Below, in pieces: positions 1 through 8,206 of a stretch of DNA of 64,000 bases. The translations under genes and the position numbers were made by a program. The notes beneath the pieces were generated by a model. It saw only the letters and a program-made list of their open reading frames with translations, was not told the origin of the DNA and did no database searches. Origin of the DNA: Campylobacterales bacterium (GTDB taxonomy: Bacteria > Campylobacterota > Campylobacteria > Campylobacterales > QNZT01); contig JALVVN010000009.1 in the NCBI GenBank assembly GCA_027023405.1, forward strand, positions 67,485-131,484, written 5' to 3'. The first letter of the stretch is position 1, and the number at the start of each line of letters is the position of its first letter.

Positions 1-728
1 AGATGTATCCCTAATGCCAAAATAAGCACACCGACATATCCCGCCAAATTTGCCAATAACCCCAAACCGAGTGTTGCAATCGCCTTGGCAATCAACGCAA
101 AAACGGCATAGGGCGAAAATGCCATAATGATATTGACCATCTCCATCATAATCTCATTGGCAACTTCAATCAACTCTACGACGATTTTTGCCCGTTTTCC
201 TACCATCAAAATAGAGATACCAAAGAGAATTGAAAAAAAGATAATCTGAAGCATCTTCCCTTCAGCCATTGCCTGTACAATATTGGTCGGCACGATATCG
301 ATCAACACTTGACTCAACGGCGGTGCCTCCTTCGTACTAAACTGTGCCACACTAGTCATATGAGCACCCTCACCGATACCCGACATTACTGCTAAAAAGA
401 TGGCTAACGCGATTGCCATTGCAGTTGTAAGAAGATAGAGTCCAAATGCCTTTGTGCCGATCTTTCCGAGCTCTTTGATATCGCCGATCCCAACAACGCC
501 ACTCACCAGTGAAAAAAAGACCAATGGCACGACGACCATTTTTAATGCAGAGATAAAGAGTTTTCCTACAATGGCAAATAAGCCGTTTATCAGATAGTCA
601 TTACTGAAATTTCCCGGCTCATTGGCACCCATGAGGTTCAATCCAAGACCGAAAACGGCACCTAAAAACATTGCAAGAAGTACTTTGGTGGTAAGATTAA
701 CTTTAGAAAGTCGGGTGAAAATCGACAT
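1..728 (-). CDS. dicarboxylate/amino acid:cation symporter (DAACS), C-terminus cut by window edge
   Basis: This is absent from the ORF track because it runs off the left edge. The minus strand reads MSIFTRLSKVNLTTKVLLAMFLGAV from an ATG at 728, preceded by AAAGGAGTAGTG. The frame stays open to base 1 (about 242 codons). Hydrophobic segments and the stretch ALKMVVVPLVFFSLVSG are typical of the N-terminal half of GltP/DctA-like sodium- or proton-coupled symporters, which import C4-dicarboxylates or acidic amino acids across the inner membrane. The substrate-binding C-terminal half lies outside the window, so glutamate and dicarboxylate cannot be told apart. Confidence 0.85.
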   Translation of the reverse strand, partial: MSIFTRLSKVNLTTKVLLAMFLGAVFGLGLNLMGANEPGNFSNDYLINGLFAIVGKLFISALKMVVVPLVFFSLVSGVVGIGDIKELGKIGTKAFGLYLLTTAMAIALAIFLAVMSGIGEGAHMTSVAQFSTKEAPPLSQVLIDIVPTNIVQAMAEGKMLQIIFFSILFGISILMVGKRAKIVVELIEVANEIMMEMVNIIMAFSPYAVFALIAKAIATLGLGLLANLAGYVGVLILALGIH

Positions 729-781
729 CACTACTCCTTTAAGAAAGGAGAATTATAGCACACGGATGCTCTGATATGTGG

Positions 782-1432
782 TTAACTTCCTGAGAAAAAC
801 TTCTTCATCGCGGCAAACCACATCTTCATGATGCTGTTGCGTCCGGTAATAGCATCAATAAATTCATCATAATTTTTACCTTGAGACTCAAGAAGTGCCA
901 CTAAATACTTTCGTGATGCCTCCATACCACCCGTTTTTTCAATTTCAAGTAATTTTTTATAGATTGGCTCAAGCGCTTCAATCGCTTTTCTAGGTGCTGC
1001 TCTTCGATAAGCAAAATAGCCGGTAATCTCACCGGTGAGTTTATCGGTTCGGATATCAAAATCTGTCATCACCCAGTAGAAGCGTCCATCTTTTGCACGA
1101 TTTTTAACCACAGCAATAATATTTTCCTTTCGCTTTAGCCGATCCCACAAGAGTGCAAAAATCACTTTAGGCATATCGGGATGTCGCACGATATTATGAG
1201 GTTTCCCAATAAGCTCCTCCTCTTTATACCCACAAATCTCCACAAAGTAATCATTTGCAAACTCTATAACTCCCTTAGGATCGGTTTTACTTAAAATATA
1301 TTTCTTTGGATCTAAAATAATCTCTTCATTACTCAAATTAACAGTTGAATCTCCTACCTTTTCTAAGAATTGTTTATTTTTAATATTTTGAGTCTCATTG
1401 ACTATCTCTTCTCTCTTTTTTACGGCTATCAT
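782..1432 (-). CDS. Aer/CetB-type PAS domain protein, probable energy-taxis sensor
   Basis: The protein has 216 residues and a single PAS domain at about residues 45-145. The core GVIEFANDYFVEICGY...GKPHNIVRHPDMP followed by KNRAKDGRFYWV is close to the FAD-binding PAS of E. coli Aer. No HAMP, methyl-accepting or transmembrane segment follows; instead there is a helical tail of about 70 residues. Campylobacter splits its Aer equivalent into a soluble PAS protein (CetB/CetC) and a membrane signalling partner (CetA), and this protein fits the CetB half. No CetA-like gene is adjacent. FAD binding and a role in energy taxis are inferred from the family. The gene starts 122 bp from a plus-strand toxin-antitoxin pair, so the two diverge. 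Confidence 0.75.
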   Translation of the reverse strand: MIAVKKREEIVNETQNIKNKQFLEKVGDSTVNLSNEEIILDPKKYILSKTDPKGVIEFANDYFVEICGYKEEELIGKPHNIVRHPDMPKVIFALLWDRLKRKENIIAVVKNRAKDGRFYWVMTDFDIRTDKLTGEITGYFAYRRAAPRKAIEALEPIYKKLLEIEKTGGMEASRKYLVALLESQGKNYDEFIDAITGRNSIMKMWFAAMKKFFSGS

Positions 1433-1553
1433 TCTACTGCTCCTTTTGGTCTATGTTATAGCATATATCGGCAATTTATGATAAATATTAAAGATTTTTT
1501 TCATAATCCCGATGTTGTAAGTAGAACTAGACAAAATAAAGGAAGTTTCTCTT

Positions 1554-1844
1554 ATGAGTAAAATTGAATTCAAAGCTAAGGTGACAAACGGTATTGTCAA
1601 TCTCCCTGAACAATTTCATGATCTAGAAAATCAAATTGTACGCGTAGTTTTAGAGCAAGATCAGAGTATTGAAAAGCGTCAAGTTGATCAAAATATTTCA
1701 TTTGTTGATCGTAGAGAAAACAGTGACTTAGATATTTTACACAATATCAAATCCATCTCACTTGACTTCTCTGCACTTGAAATTGAATGCTTTAATAAAA
1801 TACACCCTTTAGAGTTTCAAAGGAGTTTGAGAGATGGAAAATAG
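1554..1844 (+). CDS. putative antitoxin of a VapBC-like pair
   Basis: This is a 96-residue protein. The N-terminus (IEFKAKVTNGIVNLPEQFHDLENQIVRVVL) resembles the short beta-rich N-terminal domain of small antitoxins encoded ahead of PIN-domain toxins. The C-terminal half is acidic and would be free to wrap a toxin. It overlaps the downstream PIN gene by 11 bp, the usual antitoxin-first arrangement. GGAAG lies about 10 bp before the ATG. I do not recognise a named family, so the call rests mainly on size, position and the N-terminal resemblance. It is one of few plus-strand genes in the window. Confidence 0.55.
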   Translation: MSKIEFKAKVTNGIVNLPEQFHDLENQIVRVVLEQDQSIEKRQVDQNISFVDRRENSDLDILHNIKSISLDFSALEIECFNKIHPLEFQRSLRDGK

Positions 1845-2193
1845 ATACCTTTTAGATACTTATGTCATTGTTCAATCCATCAAAAGTGGGTTAGAATTGC
1901 CTCAATCAAACTATTTTATCTCAGAGATAACGCCACAAGAGATTTTTAGTTGTGAAGGATTACAAAAAAGTGAACGCATGGCACTTGAAGAGATTTTTTC
2001 TACGATTCATATCTTACAACAAAATGAGACGATTATCAAAAATGCAAAGATGCTTCAAGAGAAATACCATCTGACACATCCGGATGCCTTGCAAGCCTCT
2101 TTTGCACTCAGTTATAACCTCATTTTACTCACCAATGATCTCACTTTTAAAGATGTGCAAGAGATCACAGTTGAGCCGTTCTATTTTATCTAA
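1834..2193 (+). CDS. PIN-domain protein, probable VapC-like toxin
   Basis: This is a 119-residue PIN-fold protein. The expected acidic residues are visible: D8 in LLDTYVIV, E36 in TPQEIFS, D84 in HPDALQAS and D102 in LTNDLTF. VapC toxins are Mg-dependent ribonucleases that usually cut tRNA or rRNA; that activity is family knowledge. Most VapC proteins have LDTN after the first aspartate, and here Asn is Tyr, a small deviation in the active-site neighbourhood. The four acidic positions are kept, so I treat it as probably intact. It starts inside the 3-prime end of the putative antitoxin gene and its stop overlaps the convergent flippase-like gene by 4 bp. Confidence 0.7.
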   Translation: MENRYLLDTYVIVQSIKSGLELPQSNYFISEITPQEIFSCEGLQKSERMALEEIFSTIHILQQNETIIKNAKMLQEKYHLTHPDALQASFALSYNLILLTNDLTFKDVQEITVEPFYFI

Positions 2194-3092
2194 TCGCGTT
2201 TAGGAAAGAGTTTGGAGGCAACATAAGTCAGAGCTTCACCTCCAATACTCACAATCCGATAGTAGAGCGCACCGGCTAAAATACTCTCTTGGGTGAGATG
2301 AAGTATAGGTGGTAGCAAAACCACATAGACACTCTCACGAATACCGATCCCACCGGGCGATCCGGGTACAACAAACCCCAACAACCAAGCCAACCATGCC
2401 ACAAAGAGTAGATAAAAAAATGATCGCATATCAAAATCTACCCCCACAATAAGATCTAAAATAGCAACCAATGTCAAGGCTGATCCAAAAAGAAAGAGGG
2501 TGTTTTTGATCAAAATCATGACAATCAATCTCTTATGGTTCAAAAAATAGTGAGTGATACCTTTTGCATACAAAACTCCCCCGACTCCTATCAGTAACAA
2601 AACAAAAAAGAGTGAAATTTTCACACGATCAAGTTGATAACCAAAAATCTCAAATGAAAAATCAAAAAAGAGACCTCCAGATACCAATAAGATCAACACG
2701 CTCAACAACAAAAAGAGTATCTCTAAACTATTGGAAAGCAAAATCTCTTTGTGTGTCAGATCACTCTTTTTAGATAGCTGATGTCTGCCTAAAAATTGAA
2801 ATATATTTCCCGGAAGATACTTCATCACAACCGTTTCAAGATAGATCGGTATTGCACTTACGGTAACATTTTTGCCACTTATCAGTTTGAGCATATCACG
2901 CCATGCACTTGCATTAAAAAAGTAGATCGCAGCAAAAAAGATCATCAAAATCAGACTATAAAAAAGTGCAAGAGGTGTAATATAGATCGTCAATTTGGAA
3001 AGATCTAAACGGGTAAGAAGATAACCTAAAAATCCAAAAGAGAGTAGTGTGAGTAACCTACCCACATAGGTTGAGAGTTGCTTAATCTCCAT
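2190..3092 (-). CDS. lysylphosphatidylglycerol synthase TM-region family membrane protein (UPF0104-like)
   Basis: This is an integral inner-membrane protein of about 300 residues with some eight hydrophobic segments. Near the C-terminus, LGFVVPGSPGGIGIRESVYV matches the PGGIGxRE signature of the MprF flippase-domain family (LPG_synthase_TM). No aminoacyl-transferase domain is attached, so lipid or polyprenyl-linked substrate flipping is only an inference. The ORF track begins at a GTG at 3110. I prefer the ATG at 3092, which shortens the overlap with fabH to 11 bp, although neither start has a good ribosome binding site. It is the last gene of the fabH-plsX lipid cluster. Confidence 0.75.
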   Translation of the reverse strand: MEIKQLSTYVGRLLTLLSFGFLGYLLTRLDLSKLTIYITPLALFYSLILMIFFAAIYFFNASAWRDMLKLISGKNVTVSAIPIYLETVVMKYLPGNIFQFLGRHQLSKKSDLTHKEILLSNSLEILFLLLSVLILLVSGGLFFDFSFEIFGYQLDRVKISLFFVLLLIGVGGVLYAKGITHYFLNHKRLIVMILIKNTLFLFGSALTLVAILDLIVGVDFDMRSFFYLLFVAWLAWLLGFVVPGSPGGIGIRESVYVVLLPPILHLTQESILAGALYYRIVSIGGEALTYVASKLFPKRD

Positions 3093-4074
3093 TGAAATAG
3101 AGTAACGCACTTCCCCATGTCAAACCACCGCCGAAAGTATCGAGTAAAAGAAGTTGCCCTTTTTTTATCTCTCCCTTCTCATACCATCGATTGAGTGCCA
3201 TGGGAATTGAAGCTGCTGAAGTATTGCCATATTCACCTACTGTTAACACGACATGCTCTTCACTCATCCCAAGCTTTTTAGAAACGGCATTGATAATACG
3301 ATAATTTGCCTGATGCGGTACAAACCAATCAATATCCTCCGCACAAATGTGATTCTCTTGAAGGATATCAAAAACATCTTGGGTGAGCGTATTGACTGCC
3401 AATTTAAAAGTTTCATTCCCCTTCATTTTCAGAAAATGCATCTTTTTATCTAAGACCTCTTGGCTACACCCGTTTCGACTACCGCACGCTTCGGTGATCA
3501 AAAAGTCCTGATACTCACCATCACTTGCCGTTTTGACATCGAGAATTGCACGCTTTTTATCATCTGTAGCTGTGATGATCGCCGCACCGGCACCGTCGCC
3601 AAAAAGAATACTTGTCGTACGGTCTTCATAATCGACTATTGAGCTCATCTTCTCTGCACCGATAATCAAAACATTTTGATGCATCCCGGACTCAATAAAA
3701 GACTTCGCAATCGAAAGCGCATAGACAAAACCGCTACATGCCGCACTGATATCAAATGCCATCGCGCCCTTGATACCCAGTTTATCTGCGACCACACAAG
3801 CAGTGGAAGGCATACAAAAATAGTCCGGAGTGATCGTCGCACAAACAATCGCATCAATCTTCTCCGGTGCTATCCTTGCCCGCTCTATCGCGATCTTTGC
3901 CGCTTCATATGCCAAATCGCTCGTCGCTTGAGACGCATCAGCGATATAACGGGTCTTGATACCTGTTCGTTGTACAATCCACTCATCACTCGTATCGACC
4001 ATCTTTTCAAAATCGGCATTTTCTAATTTTTTGGATGGAATATAAGCGCCTATTGATCTTAGTGATGCGTACAA
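3082..4074 (-). CDS. fabH: 3-oxoacyl-[acyl-carrier-protein] synthase III (FabH)
   Basis: FabH condenses acetyl-CoA with malonyl-ACP to start type II fatty acid synthesis in the cytoplasm. The protein has 330 residues, normal for the family. The Cys-His-Asn catalytic triad is in place: C113 in SAACSGF, H254 in VPHQANYR and N284 in YGNTSAAS. GDGAGAAII is the conserved glycine-rich turn. The gene lies 11 bp downstream of plsX in the widespread plsX-fabH order. Its end overlaps the flippase-like gene. Confidence 0.97.
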   Translation of the reverse strand: MYASLRSIGAYIPSKKLENADFEKMVDTSDEWIVQRTGIKTRYIADASQATSDLAYEAAKIAIERARIAPEKIDAIVCATITPDYFCMPSTACVVADKLGIKGAMAFDISAACSGFVYALSIAKSFIESGMHQNVLIIGAEKMSSIVDYEDRTTSILFGDGAGAAIITATDDKKRAILDVKTASDGEYQDFLITEACGSRNGCSQEVLDKKMHFLKMKGNETFKLAVNTLTQDVFDILQENHICAEDIDWFVPHQANYRIINAVSKKLGMSEEHVVLTVGEYGNTSAASIPMALNRWYEKGEIKKGQLLLLDTFGGGLTWGSALLYFNGD

Positions 4075-4085
4075 CTTGACTCCCT

Positions 4086-5081
4086 TTACTTTTGATACTG
4101 CTCTATTTTATTTTGTATATCTTGATTGACATTCGAATCCACGAAAGTCAATGCCTGAAAAATAGCATTTTTGATTGCTTTTGGATTGGATTTGCCATGA
4201 CAAATAATCGTACATCCATTCACACCAATCAACGGTGCACCGCCATACTCAGCATAATCCATCTGCTTTTTCAAGAGCTTAAAAACCCTTCGCATCAAGA
4301 GTGCACCCGTCAATGCGGTTGGAGACTTACGAATATTTTGCTTAATAAGTTTAGAAATAGAGCTTGCCACTCCTTCACTCGCTTTTAAGACAATATTTCC
4401 CGTAAATCCATCACAAACGATGACATCACAACTACCGTTAAAAATGTCACCACCTTCAACATTCCCGATAAAACTCGGTAACTGTTTCAGTAGACCAAAT
4501 GCCTCTTTGGTGAGCTCATTGCCCTTGCTGTCTTCTTCACCGTTTGCCAGTAATCCTACACGAATCTTATCAACTTGCAACACCTCTTTTTGATACGCTT
4601 CACCCATAATAGCAAACTGCAAAAGGTTATCCGCCTTACAGTCCGTATTGGCTCCGGCATCCAATATGAGACTTCTTGAACCGGTCTCTGTCGGCATCAT
4701 CGTGGCAATTGCCGGGCGCAACACACCGGGTACTCGCCCCAAACGAAGCGTCGCTAGACTCATCGTAGCACCGCTGTGGCCTGCTGAGACAACTGCATCA
4801 GCTTGATTATTTTTGACAAGTTCTATCGCTTTATAGATCGTAGACTCTTTTCGTTTGAGTACATCTGTCGCACTCTCTTCCATACCAAACACATCATCAC
4901 ACTCAAGAAACTCAACATACTTCATCAGTCTCTTAGGAATACGATGTGCAAAAACGGAAGAGTCACCAACCATGATGACACGAAATTTGTGCTTTGATTT
5001 TTTTAAAGCATGTACGGTTCCGTCAACGATTGGGAGGGAACCAAAATCTCCACCCATCGCATCGATTGCTACTGTTCGCAT
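4086..5081 (-). CDS. plsX: phosphate acyltransferase PlsX
   Basis: PlsX converts acyl-ACP and phosphate to acyl-phosphate, the acyl donor for PlsY in phospholipid synthesis. It is a peripheral membrane enzyme. The family start [14 protein letters not shown] is present, followed by the conserved GHSGATM and NGEEDSKGN segments. The ORF track adds a TTG codon at 5084; the ATG at 5081 gives the canonical N-terminus and 331 residues. It sits 6 bp after rpmF and 11 bp before fabH, forming the classic rpmF-plsX-fabH set. Confidence 0.96.
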   Translation of the reverse strand: MRTVAIDAMGGDFGSLPIVDGTVHALKKSKHKFRVIMVGDSSVFAHRIPKRLMKYVEFLECDDVFGMEESATDVLKRKESTIYKAIELVKNNQADAVVSAGHSGATMSLATLRLGRVPGVLRPAIATMMPTETGSRSLILDAGANTDCKADNLLQFAIMGEAYQKEVLQVDKIRVGLLANGEEDSKGNELTKEAFGLLKQLPSFIGNVEGGDIFNGSCDVIVCDGFTGNIVLKASEGVASSISKLIKQNIRKSPTALTGALLMRRVFKLLKKQMDYAEYGGAPLIGVNGCTIICHGKSNPKAIKNAIFQALTFVDSNVNQDIQNKIEQYQK

Positions 5082-5087
5082 CAAAGA

Positions 5088-5246
5088 CTACTTCGTCTCT
5101 TTGTACTCGCCTGTAGTCATATTCATTCGGTGAGGCATTCTCCATGTTCCATCCGCATCTTTTACCGGTCTTGGTAGACTCAATTTGTAGTGTGTTCTTC
5201 TTTTTGCTGCTCTTGTTTTACTGACTCGTCTCTTTGGTACTGCCAT
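5088..5246 (-). CDS. rpmF: 50S ribosomal protein L32
   Basis: This 52-residue gene is too short for the ORF track. It begins [20 protein letters not shown] and ends TTGEYKETK, the standard L32 sequence. There are no cysteines, so it is the zinc-independent form. The ATG is 1 bp after the upstream YceD-like gene and the stop is 6 bp before plsX. The yceD-rpmF-plsX-fabH order is conserved across many bacteria. Confidence 0.97.
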   Translation of the reverse strand: MAVPKRRVSKTRAAKRRTHYKLSLPRPVKDADGTWRMPHRMNMTTGEYKETK

Positions 5247-5247
5247 C

Positions 5248-5601
5248 TTATTCTCCTTCTAGTTCTTTACATTTATCACAATAGTGATATTGAGATCGAA
5301 TCGCTTCGATCTCGCTTTGAGCAATCTTCTCAAAGTCGACAAAGTGATCGTGACTCTCAATCACATCAAGATCATCACCCTCATAGTATCCCTCATGAAC
5401 TTTGAGTTTCATCGTATCATTGCGTAGCTCTTCAAATAGTTCACCACACCGATCACAAGGGAGTTCCAAGGTACCTTTTAAGGTTGCTTGAATTGCCACT
5501 TTGTCATTCTCTCTTTGAAAATTCCCCGAAAACTCCACACCATCAAGATGCAGAGCAAAAGGAGAACTCTCTAAAGCAATTTTTCTAAAAGCAATTCTCA
5601 T
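5248..5601 (-). CDS. YceD/DUF177 family protein
   Basis: The protein has 117 residues. The core [12 protein letters not shown] is the DUF177 signature, and a second pair, [13 protein letters not shown], closes the protein, so a zinc ribbon made of two CxxC pairs is likely. DUF177/YceD is almost always encoded directly before rpmF, as here, and has been linked to 23S rRNA accumulation in some bacteria and plastids. The molecular role in this group is not established. Confidence 0.88.
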   Translation of the reverse strand: MRIAFRKIALESSPFALHLDGVEFSGNFQRENDKVAIQATLKGTLELPCDRCGELFEELRNDTMKLKVHEGYYEGDDLDVIESHDHFVDFEKIAQSEIEAIRSQYHYCDKCKELEGE

Positions 5602-5614
5602 TTAAAATAACTGC

Positions 5615-6028
5615 TTATAGTACCTCAATATCGCTAAAGAAATACTTTATCTCTCGCTCTGCACTCGCCTCAGAATCACTTCCGTGAACCGCATTGGCAT
5701 CAATACTCTGTGCAAAATCTGCACGAATTGTACCCGCTGCTGCCTCTTTTGGATTAGTAGCGCCCATAAGATCACGATTTTTCGCGATAGCATTCTCGCC
5801 TTCTAGTACCATTACCACAACCGGTCCACTAGTCATAAATTCTACTAAATCACCAAAAAAAGGTCGCTCTTTATGCTCAGCGTAAAAACCGCCCGCTGTT
5901 GCTTCATCGAGCTTGATTTTTTTCATTGCTGCAATTCTTAAACCATTAGACTCAAAACGATCGATAATTTTACCGATTACACCTTTTTTTACGGCATCGG
6001 GCTTAATAATTGATAGTGTCTGTTGCAT
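5615..6028 (-). CDS. ndk: nucleoside diphosphate kinase
   Basis: Ndk transfers the gamma phosphate of ATP to nucleoside diphosphates through a phosphohistidine. The protein starts [16 protein letters not shown] and has 137 residues, the usual length. The catalytic histidine is H115 in NAVHGSDS. The ORF track extends 14 codons further upstream, but GGAGA lies 7 bp before the ATG at 6028 and the canonical N-terminus begins there. The gene is 13 bp before the yceD-rpmF genes. Confidence 0.97.
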   Translation of the reverse strand: MQQTLSIIKPDAVKKGVIGKIIDRFESNGLRIAAMKKIKLDEATAGGFYAEHKERPFFGDLVEFMTSGPVVVMVLEGENAIAKNRDLMGATNPKEAAAGTIRADFAQSIDANAVHGSDSEASAEREIKYFFSDIEVL

Positions 6029-6127
6029 CTTTTTTCTCCATTCATTTTTAAAGGTCGTGGAGTATATCAAAAGAAAGTTTTAAGAAAGTTTAAATAAGTA
6101 GGGAAGTTTAGGGAATATGATGAAGGT

Positions 6128-6153
6128 AAGAATAGCGCTTAAGCGCTATTCTT
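6128..6153 (-). terminator. perfect palindromic hairpin after the ferredoxin gene
   Basis: AAGAATAGCGC-TTAA-GCGCTATTCTT forms an 11-bp perfect stem with a 4-nt loop, 28 bp beyond the ferredoxin stop codon and upstream of ndk. No U-tract follows on the minus strand, so it could be a weak intrinsic terminator or an mRNA-stabilising hairpin. Confidence 0.55.
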
Positions 6154-6180
6154 CCATATAGATAGAAGATTGAGAAAAAA

Positions 6181-6456
6181 TTAATCCTCAACTACAGGTT
6201 CACCCGCAGTACCTCTCTCTTCGCTAAGTGTCATGCCATCTTTGGCTTCACCCCATACGATACAACCCTCAGTTGGGCACGCTTCTGCACATGCCGGCGT
6301 GTCGTGATAACCTACACACTCAACACATTTATCTTCATACACATAGTAGATCTCTTCTCCTGTTGGATTATCCTCATCATCTACAATAGCCTCTACCGGA
6401 CATTCGTCAATGCAAGCCCCACAGTTAATGCAAATATCTGTTATTACAACTGCCAT
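6181..6456 (-). CDS. 2[4Fe-4S] ferredoxin, Allochromatium type
   Basis: This 91-residue cytoplasmic electron carrier has two clusters. The first motif is CINCGACIDECP. The second, CVECVGYHDTPACAEACPTEGC, carries the inserted loop between the second and third cysteines that marks the Alvin-type ferredoxins common in epsilonproteobacteria and chromatia. Likely partners in this group are 2-oxoacid oxidoreductases or complex I, which is inference. The gene stands alone between metK and ndk, followed by a strong hairpin. Confidence 0.93.
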   Translation of the reverse strand: MAVVITDICINCGACIDECPVEAIVDDEDNPTGEEIYYVYEDKCVECVGYHDTPACAEACPTEGCIVWGEAKDGMTLSEERGTAGEPVVED

Positions 6457-6558
6457 AATTCTTCCTTTTTATTACTTTTCCAAATTTAACTTTGGTAGTA
6501 CCTAACTATATCAAAAGCTAGATAAAAAATTTCTAAAAAACCCAATCTAAGAGCACCT

Positions 6559-7713
6559 TTAGCTGAAGTATCGTTTGATCTCCTCAACCTTATCGGTTCG
6601 CTCCCAAGTAAATCCCTCTTCCTCTCTTCCGAAATGCCCATAAGTTGCAGTCTTACGATAGATCGGTCGAAGCAGATCTAAACTCTCGATGATACCCTTT
6701 GGTGTCAATCTGAACACTTCTCGGACACACCCCTCTAACCGGCTCTCATCCACCTTAGCACTGCCATGTGTATCGACAAGGATAGAGACAGGCTCAACCA
6801 CACCGATCGCATAGGCAATTTGGATAGTCACCTCATCACATATATCGGCAGCTACAAGATTTTTTGCAATATACCGCGCCATATAGGCTCCGGATCGATC
6901 AACCTTAGATGGATCTTTACCCGAAAAGGCTCCTCCCCCGTGTGGACAACTTCCACCATAAGTATCAACGATAATTTTTCGTCCTGTCAAACCCGCATCT
7001 CCCTGTGGTCCACCGATCACAAAACGCCCCGTCGGATTGATATGATATTTAATCTGATCATGCATTAATTCCTGCGGAAGATTTGGCAATACCACCTCCT
7101 CAATCACCGCCTCTTTGAGTTCCTCTTGTGAAATATTCTCATGGTGCTGTGTCGAAACGACAATCGTATCAATTGCCTTTGGTTTACCATCTTCATAACG
7201 CACCGTCACTTGTGCCTTACCGTCAGGACGCAAGAAAGGAAGTACCCCACTCTTTCTCACCTGAGCAAGCCTCGCAGTGATCCGATGCGCCAAATGGATC
7301 GGCAACGGCATCAAAACATCCGTCTCCTTGCATGCATACCCAAACATCAATCCCTGATCTCCCGCACCAATCTCTCCATTGGCTTGATCGACTCCCTGAT
7401 TGATATCGGGTGACTGCTCACCGATCCCGTTCAATACTCCTGCACTACGATAGTCAAATCCATACTGTACATCAGTATAGCCGATATCCCGCACAATCTC
7501 TCGCGCAATCTCCTGCATCGGCGCATAAGTGACCGTTTTCAACTCTCCCGCAATGACACAAAACCCGTTAGAGAGCATTGTCTCACACGCCACTCTCGCA
7601 TTTTTATCGCGTTCGATAATATAATCCAAAATTCCGTCACTAATCTGATCCGCCATCTTATCCGGATGCCCCTCCGTGACTGATTCGCTTGTAAATAGAT
7701 AGTTTTTTGACAT
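6559..7713 (-). CDS. metK: S-adenosylmethionine synthase
   Basis: MetK makes S-adenosylmethionine from methionine and ATP. The N-terminal [18 protein letters not shown], central [12 protein letters not shown] and [16 protein letters not shown] motifs are all present, and 384 residues is the normal length. The ATG at 7713 is preceded by GGGGAAG. I see no SAM riboswitch in the 218 bp upstream. Confidence 0.98.
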   Translation of the reverse strand: MSKNYLFTSESVTEGHPDKMADQISDGILDYIIERDKNARVACETMLSNGFCVIAGELKTVTYAPMQEIAREIVRDIGYTDVQYGFDYRSAGVLNGIGEQSPDINQGVDQANGEIGAGDQGLMFGYACKETDVLMPLPIHLAHRITARLAQVRKSGVLPFLRPDGKAQVTVRYEDGKPKAIDTIVVSTQHHENISQEELKEAVIEEVVLPNLPQELMHDQIKYHINPTGRFVIGGPQGDAGLTGRKIIVDTYGGSCPHGGGAFSGKDPSKVDRSGAYMARYIAKNLVAADICDEVTIQIAYAIGVVEPVSILVDTHGSAKVDESRLEGCVREVFRLTPKGIIESLDLLRPIYRKTATYGHFGREEEGFTWERTDKVEEIKRYFS

Positions 7714-7931
7714 CTCTTCCCCATTTGATAATTTTTAGGAAAGTGTAACAAATTTATACTTTTTAACCCAAATATCAAAATAGAATTCTTTGAATTTGTA
7801 TGATGCTCGTATTCGTGGGTTTGCATCAAATTTGAGTCGCACCCGTAGGTTCGGCGATAATTTTATGTAAAACCCAAATATCGAAATCTGATACAGTCTT
7901 GGTATAATACCCCGTACAAAAGGATCATATC
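7714..7931. other. divergent intergenic region with a 17-bp direct repeat
   Basis: This 218-bp spacer separates metK (minus) from a lipoprotein gene (plus). It holds two copies of AACCCAAATATCRAAAT, at 7765-7781 and 7871-7887, differing at one base. The first copy lies in the upstream region of metK and the second upstream of the lipoprotein -10 box. I see no RNA gene in it. Confidence 0.6.
7903..7908 (+). promoter_or_regulatory. -10 box for the lipoprotein gene
   Basis: TTGGTATAAT contains a perfect TATAAT preceded by TGG, an extended -10 element, 23 bp before the ATG. An AAGGA ribosome binding site lies between. No clear -35 is visible, which is normal for sigma-70 promoters of this group. 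Confidence 0.6.
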
Positions 7932-8183
7932 ATGCAAACCAAAGTAGTCACCATACTCTTATGCTTCAGTCTGATCTGTACCGGATGTTCAAATAAAAAT
8001 ATCAGTCTCACTCATCAAACGAAAACCGCTTCGGATACGAGAGAATCATCTATTGGAGAAAAAGTAGTGGTAGGCACACTGATTGCCGGTGCTACCGCAT
8101 TGATTTTGACGACTGCTGCTGTGGTGATCTTACTTTTGGTTCCCAAGGATCCGCACGATAATTCCAAATTTTGGGATAAATAA
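7932..8183 (+). CDS. small putative lipoprotein with a transmembrane segment
   Basis: This is an 83-residue protein of unknown function. A signal sequence ends in LICTGC, a plausible lipobox with Cys19 as the lipidated residue, though Cys at -3 is unusual. A second hydrophobic stretch, VVVGTLIAGATALILTTAAVVILLLV (about residues 44-69), could span a membrane, and the C-terminus is short and polar. It has its own promoter and strong ribosome binding site and is 23 bp ahead of the USP-like gene, so the two are probably co-transcribed. I do not recognise the family. Confidence 0.65.
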   Translation: MQTKVVTILLCFSLICTGCSNKNISLTHQTKTASDTRESSIGEKVVVGTLIAGATALILTTAAVVILLLVPKDPHDNSKFWDK

Positions 8184-8206
8184 ATAAAATTAAAGGAAGT
8201 AGATTT

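Noticed and set aside
1370-1561. 63-aa plus-strand ORF before the antitoxin gene
   Set aside because: It is mostly antisense to the PAS gene and its end overlaps the antitoxin start; no ribosome binding site.
7539-7829. 96-aa minus-strand ORF over the metK start
   Set aside because: It is a shadow frame of metK extended into the intergenic repeat region; composition is unlike the neighbours.
7765-7887. The direct repeat as target-site duplication of an insertion sequence
   Set aside because: No transposase, terminal inverted repeat or coding remnant lies between the two copies.
7714-7931. SAM riboswitch upstream of metK
   Set aside because: The 218-bp spacer shows no SAM-I or SAM-II like core or terminator fold, and such riboswitches are not usual in this phylum.
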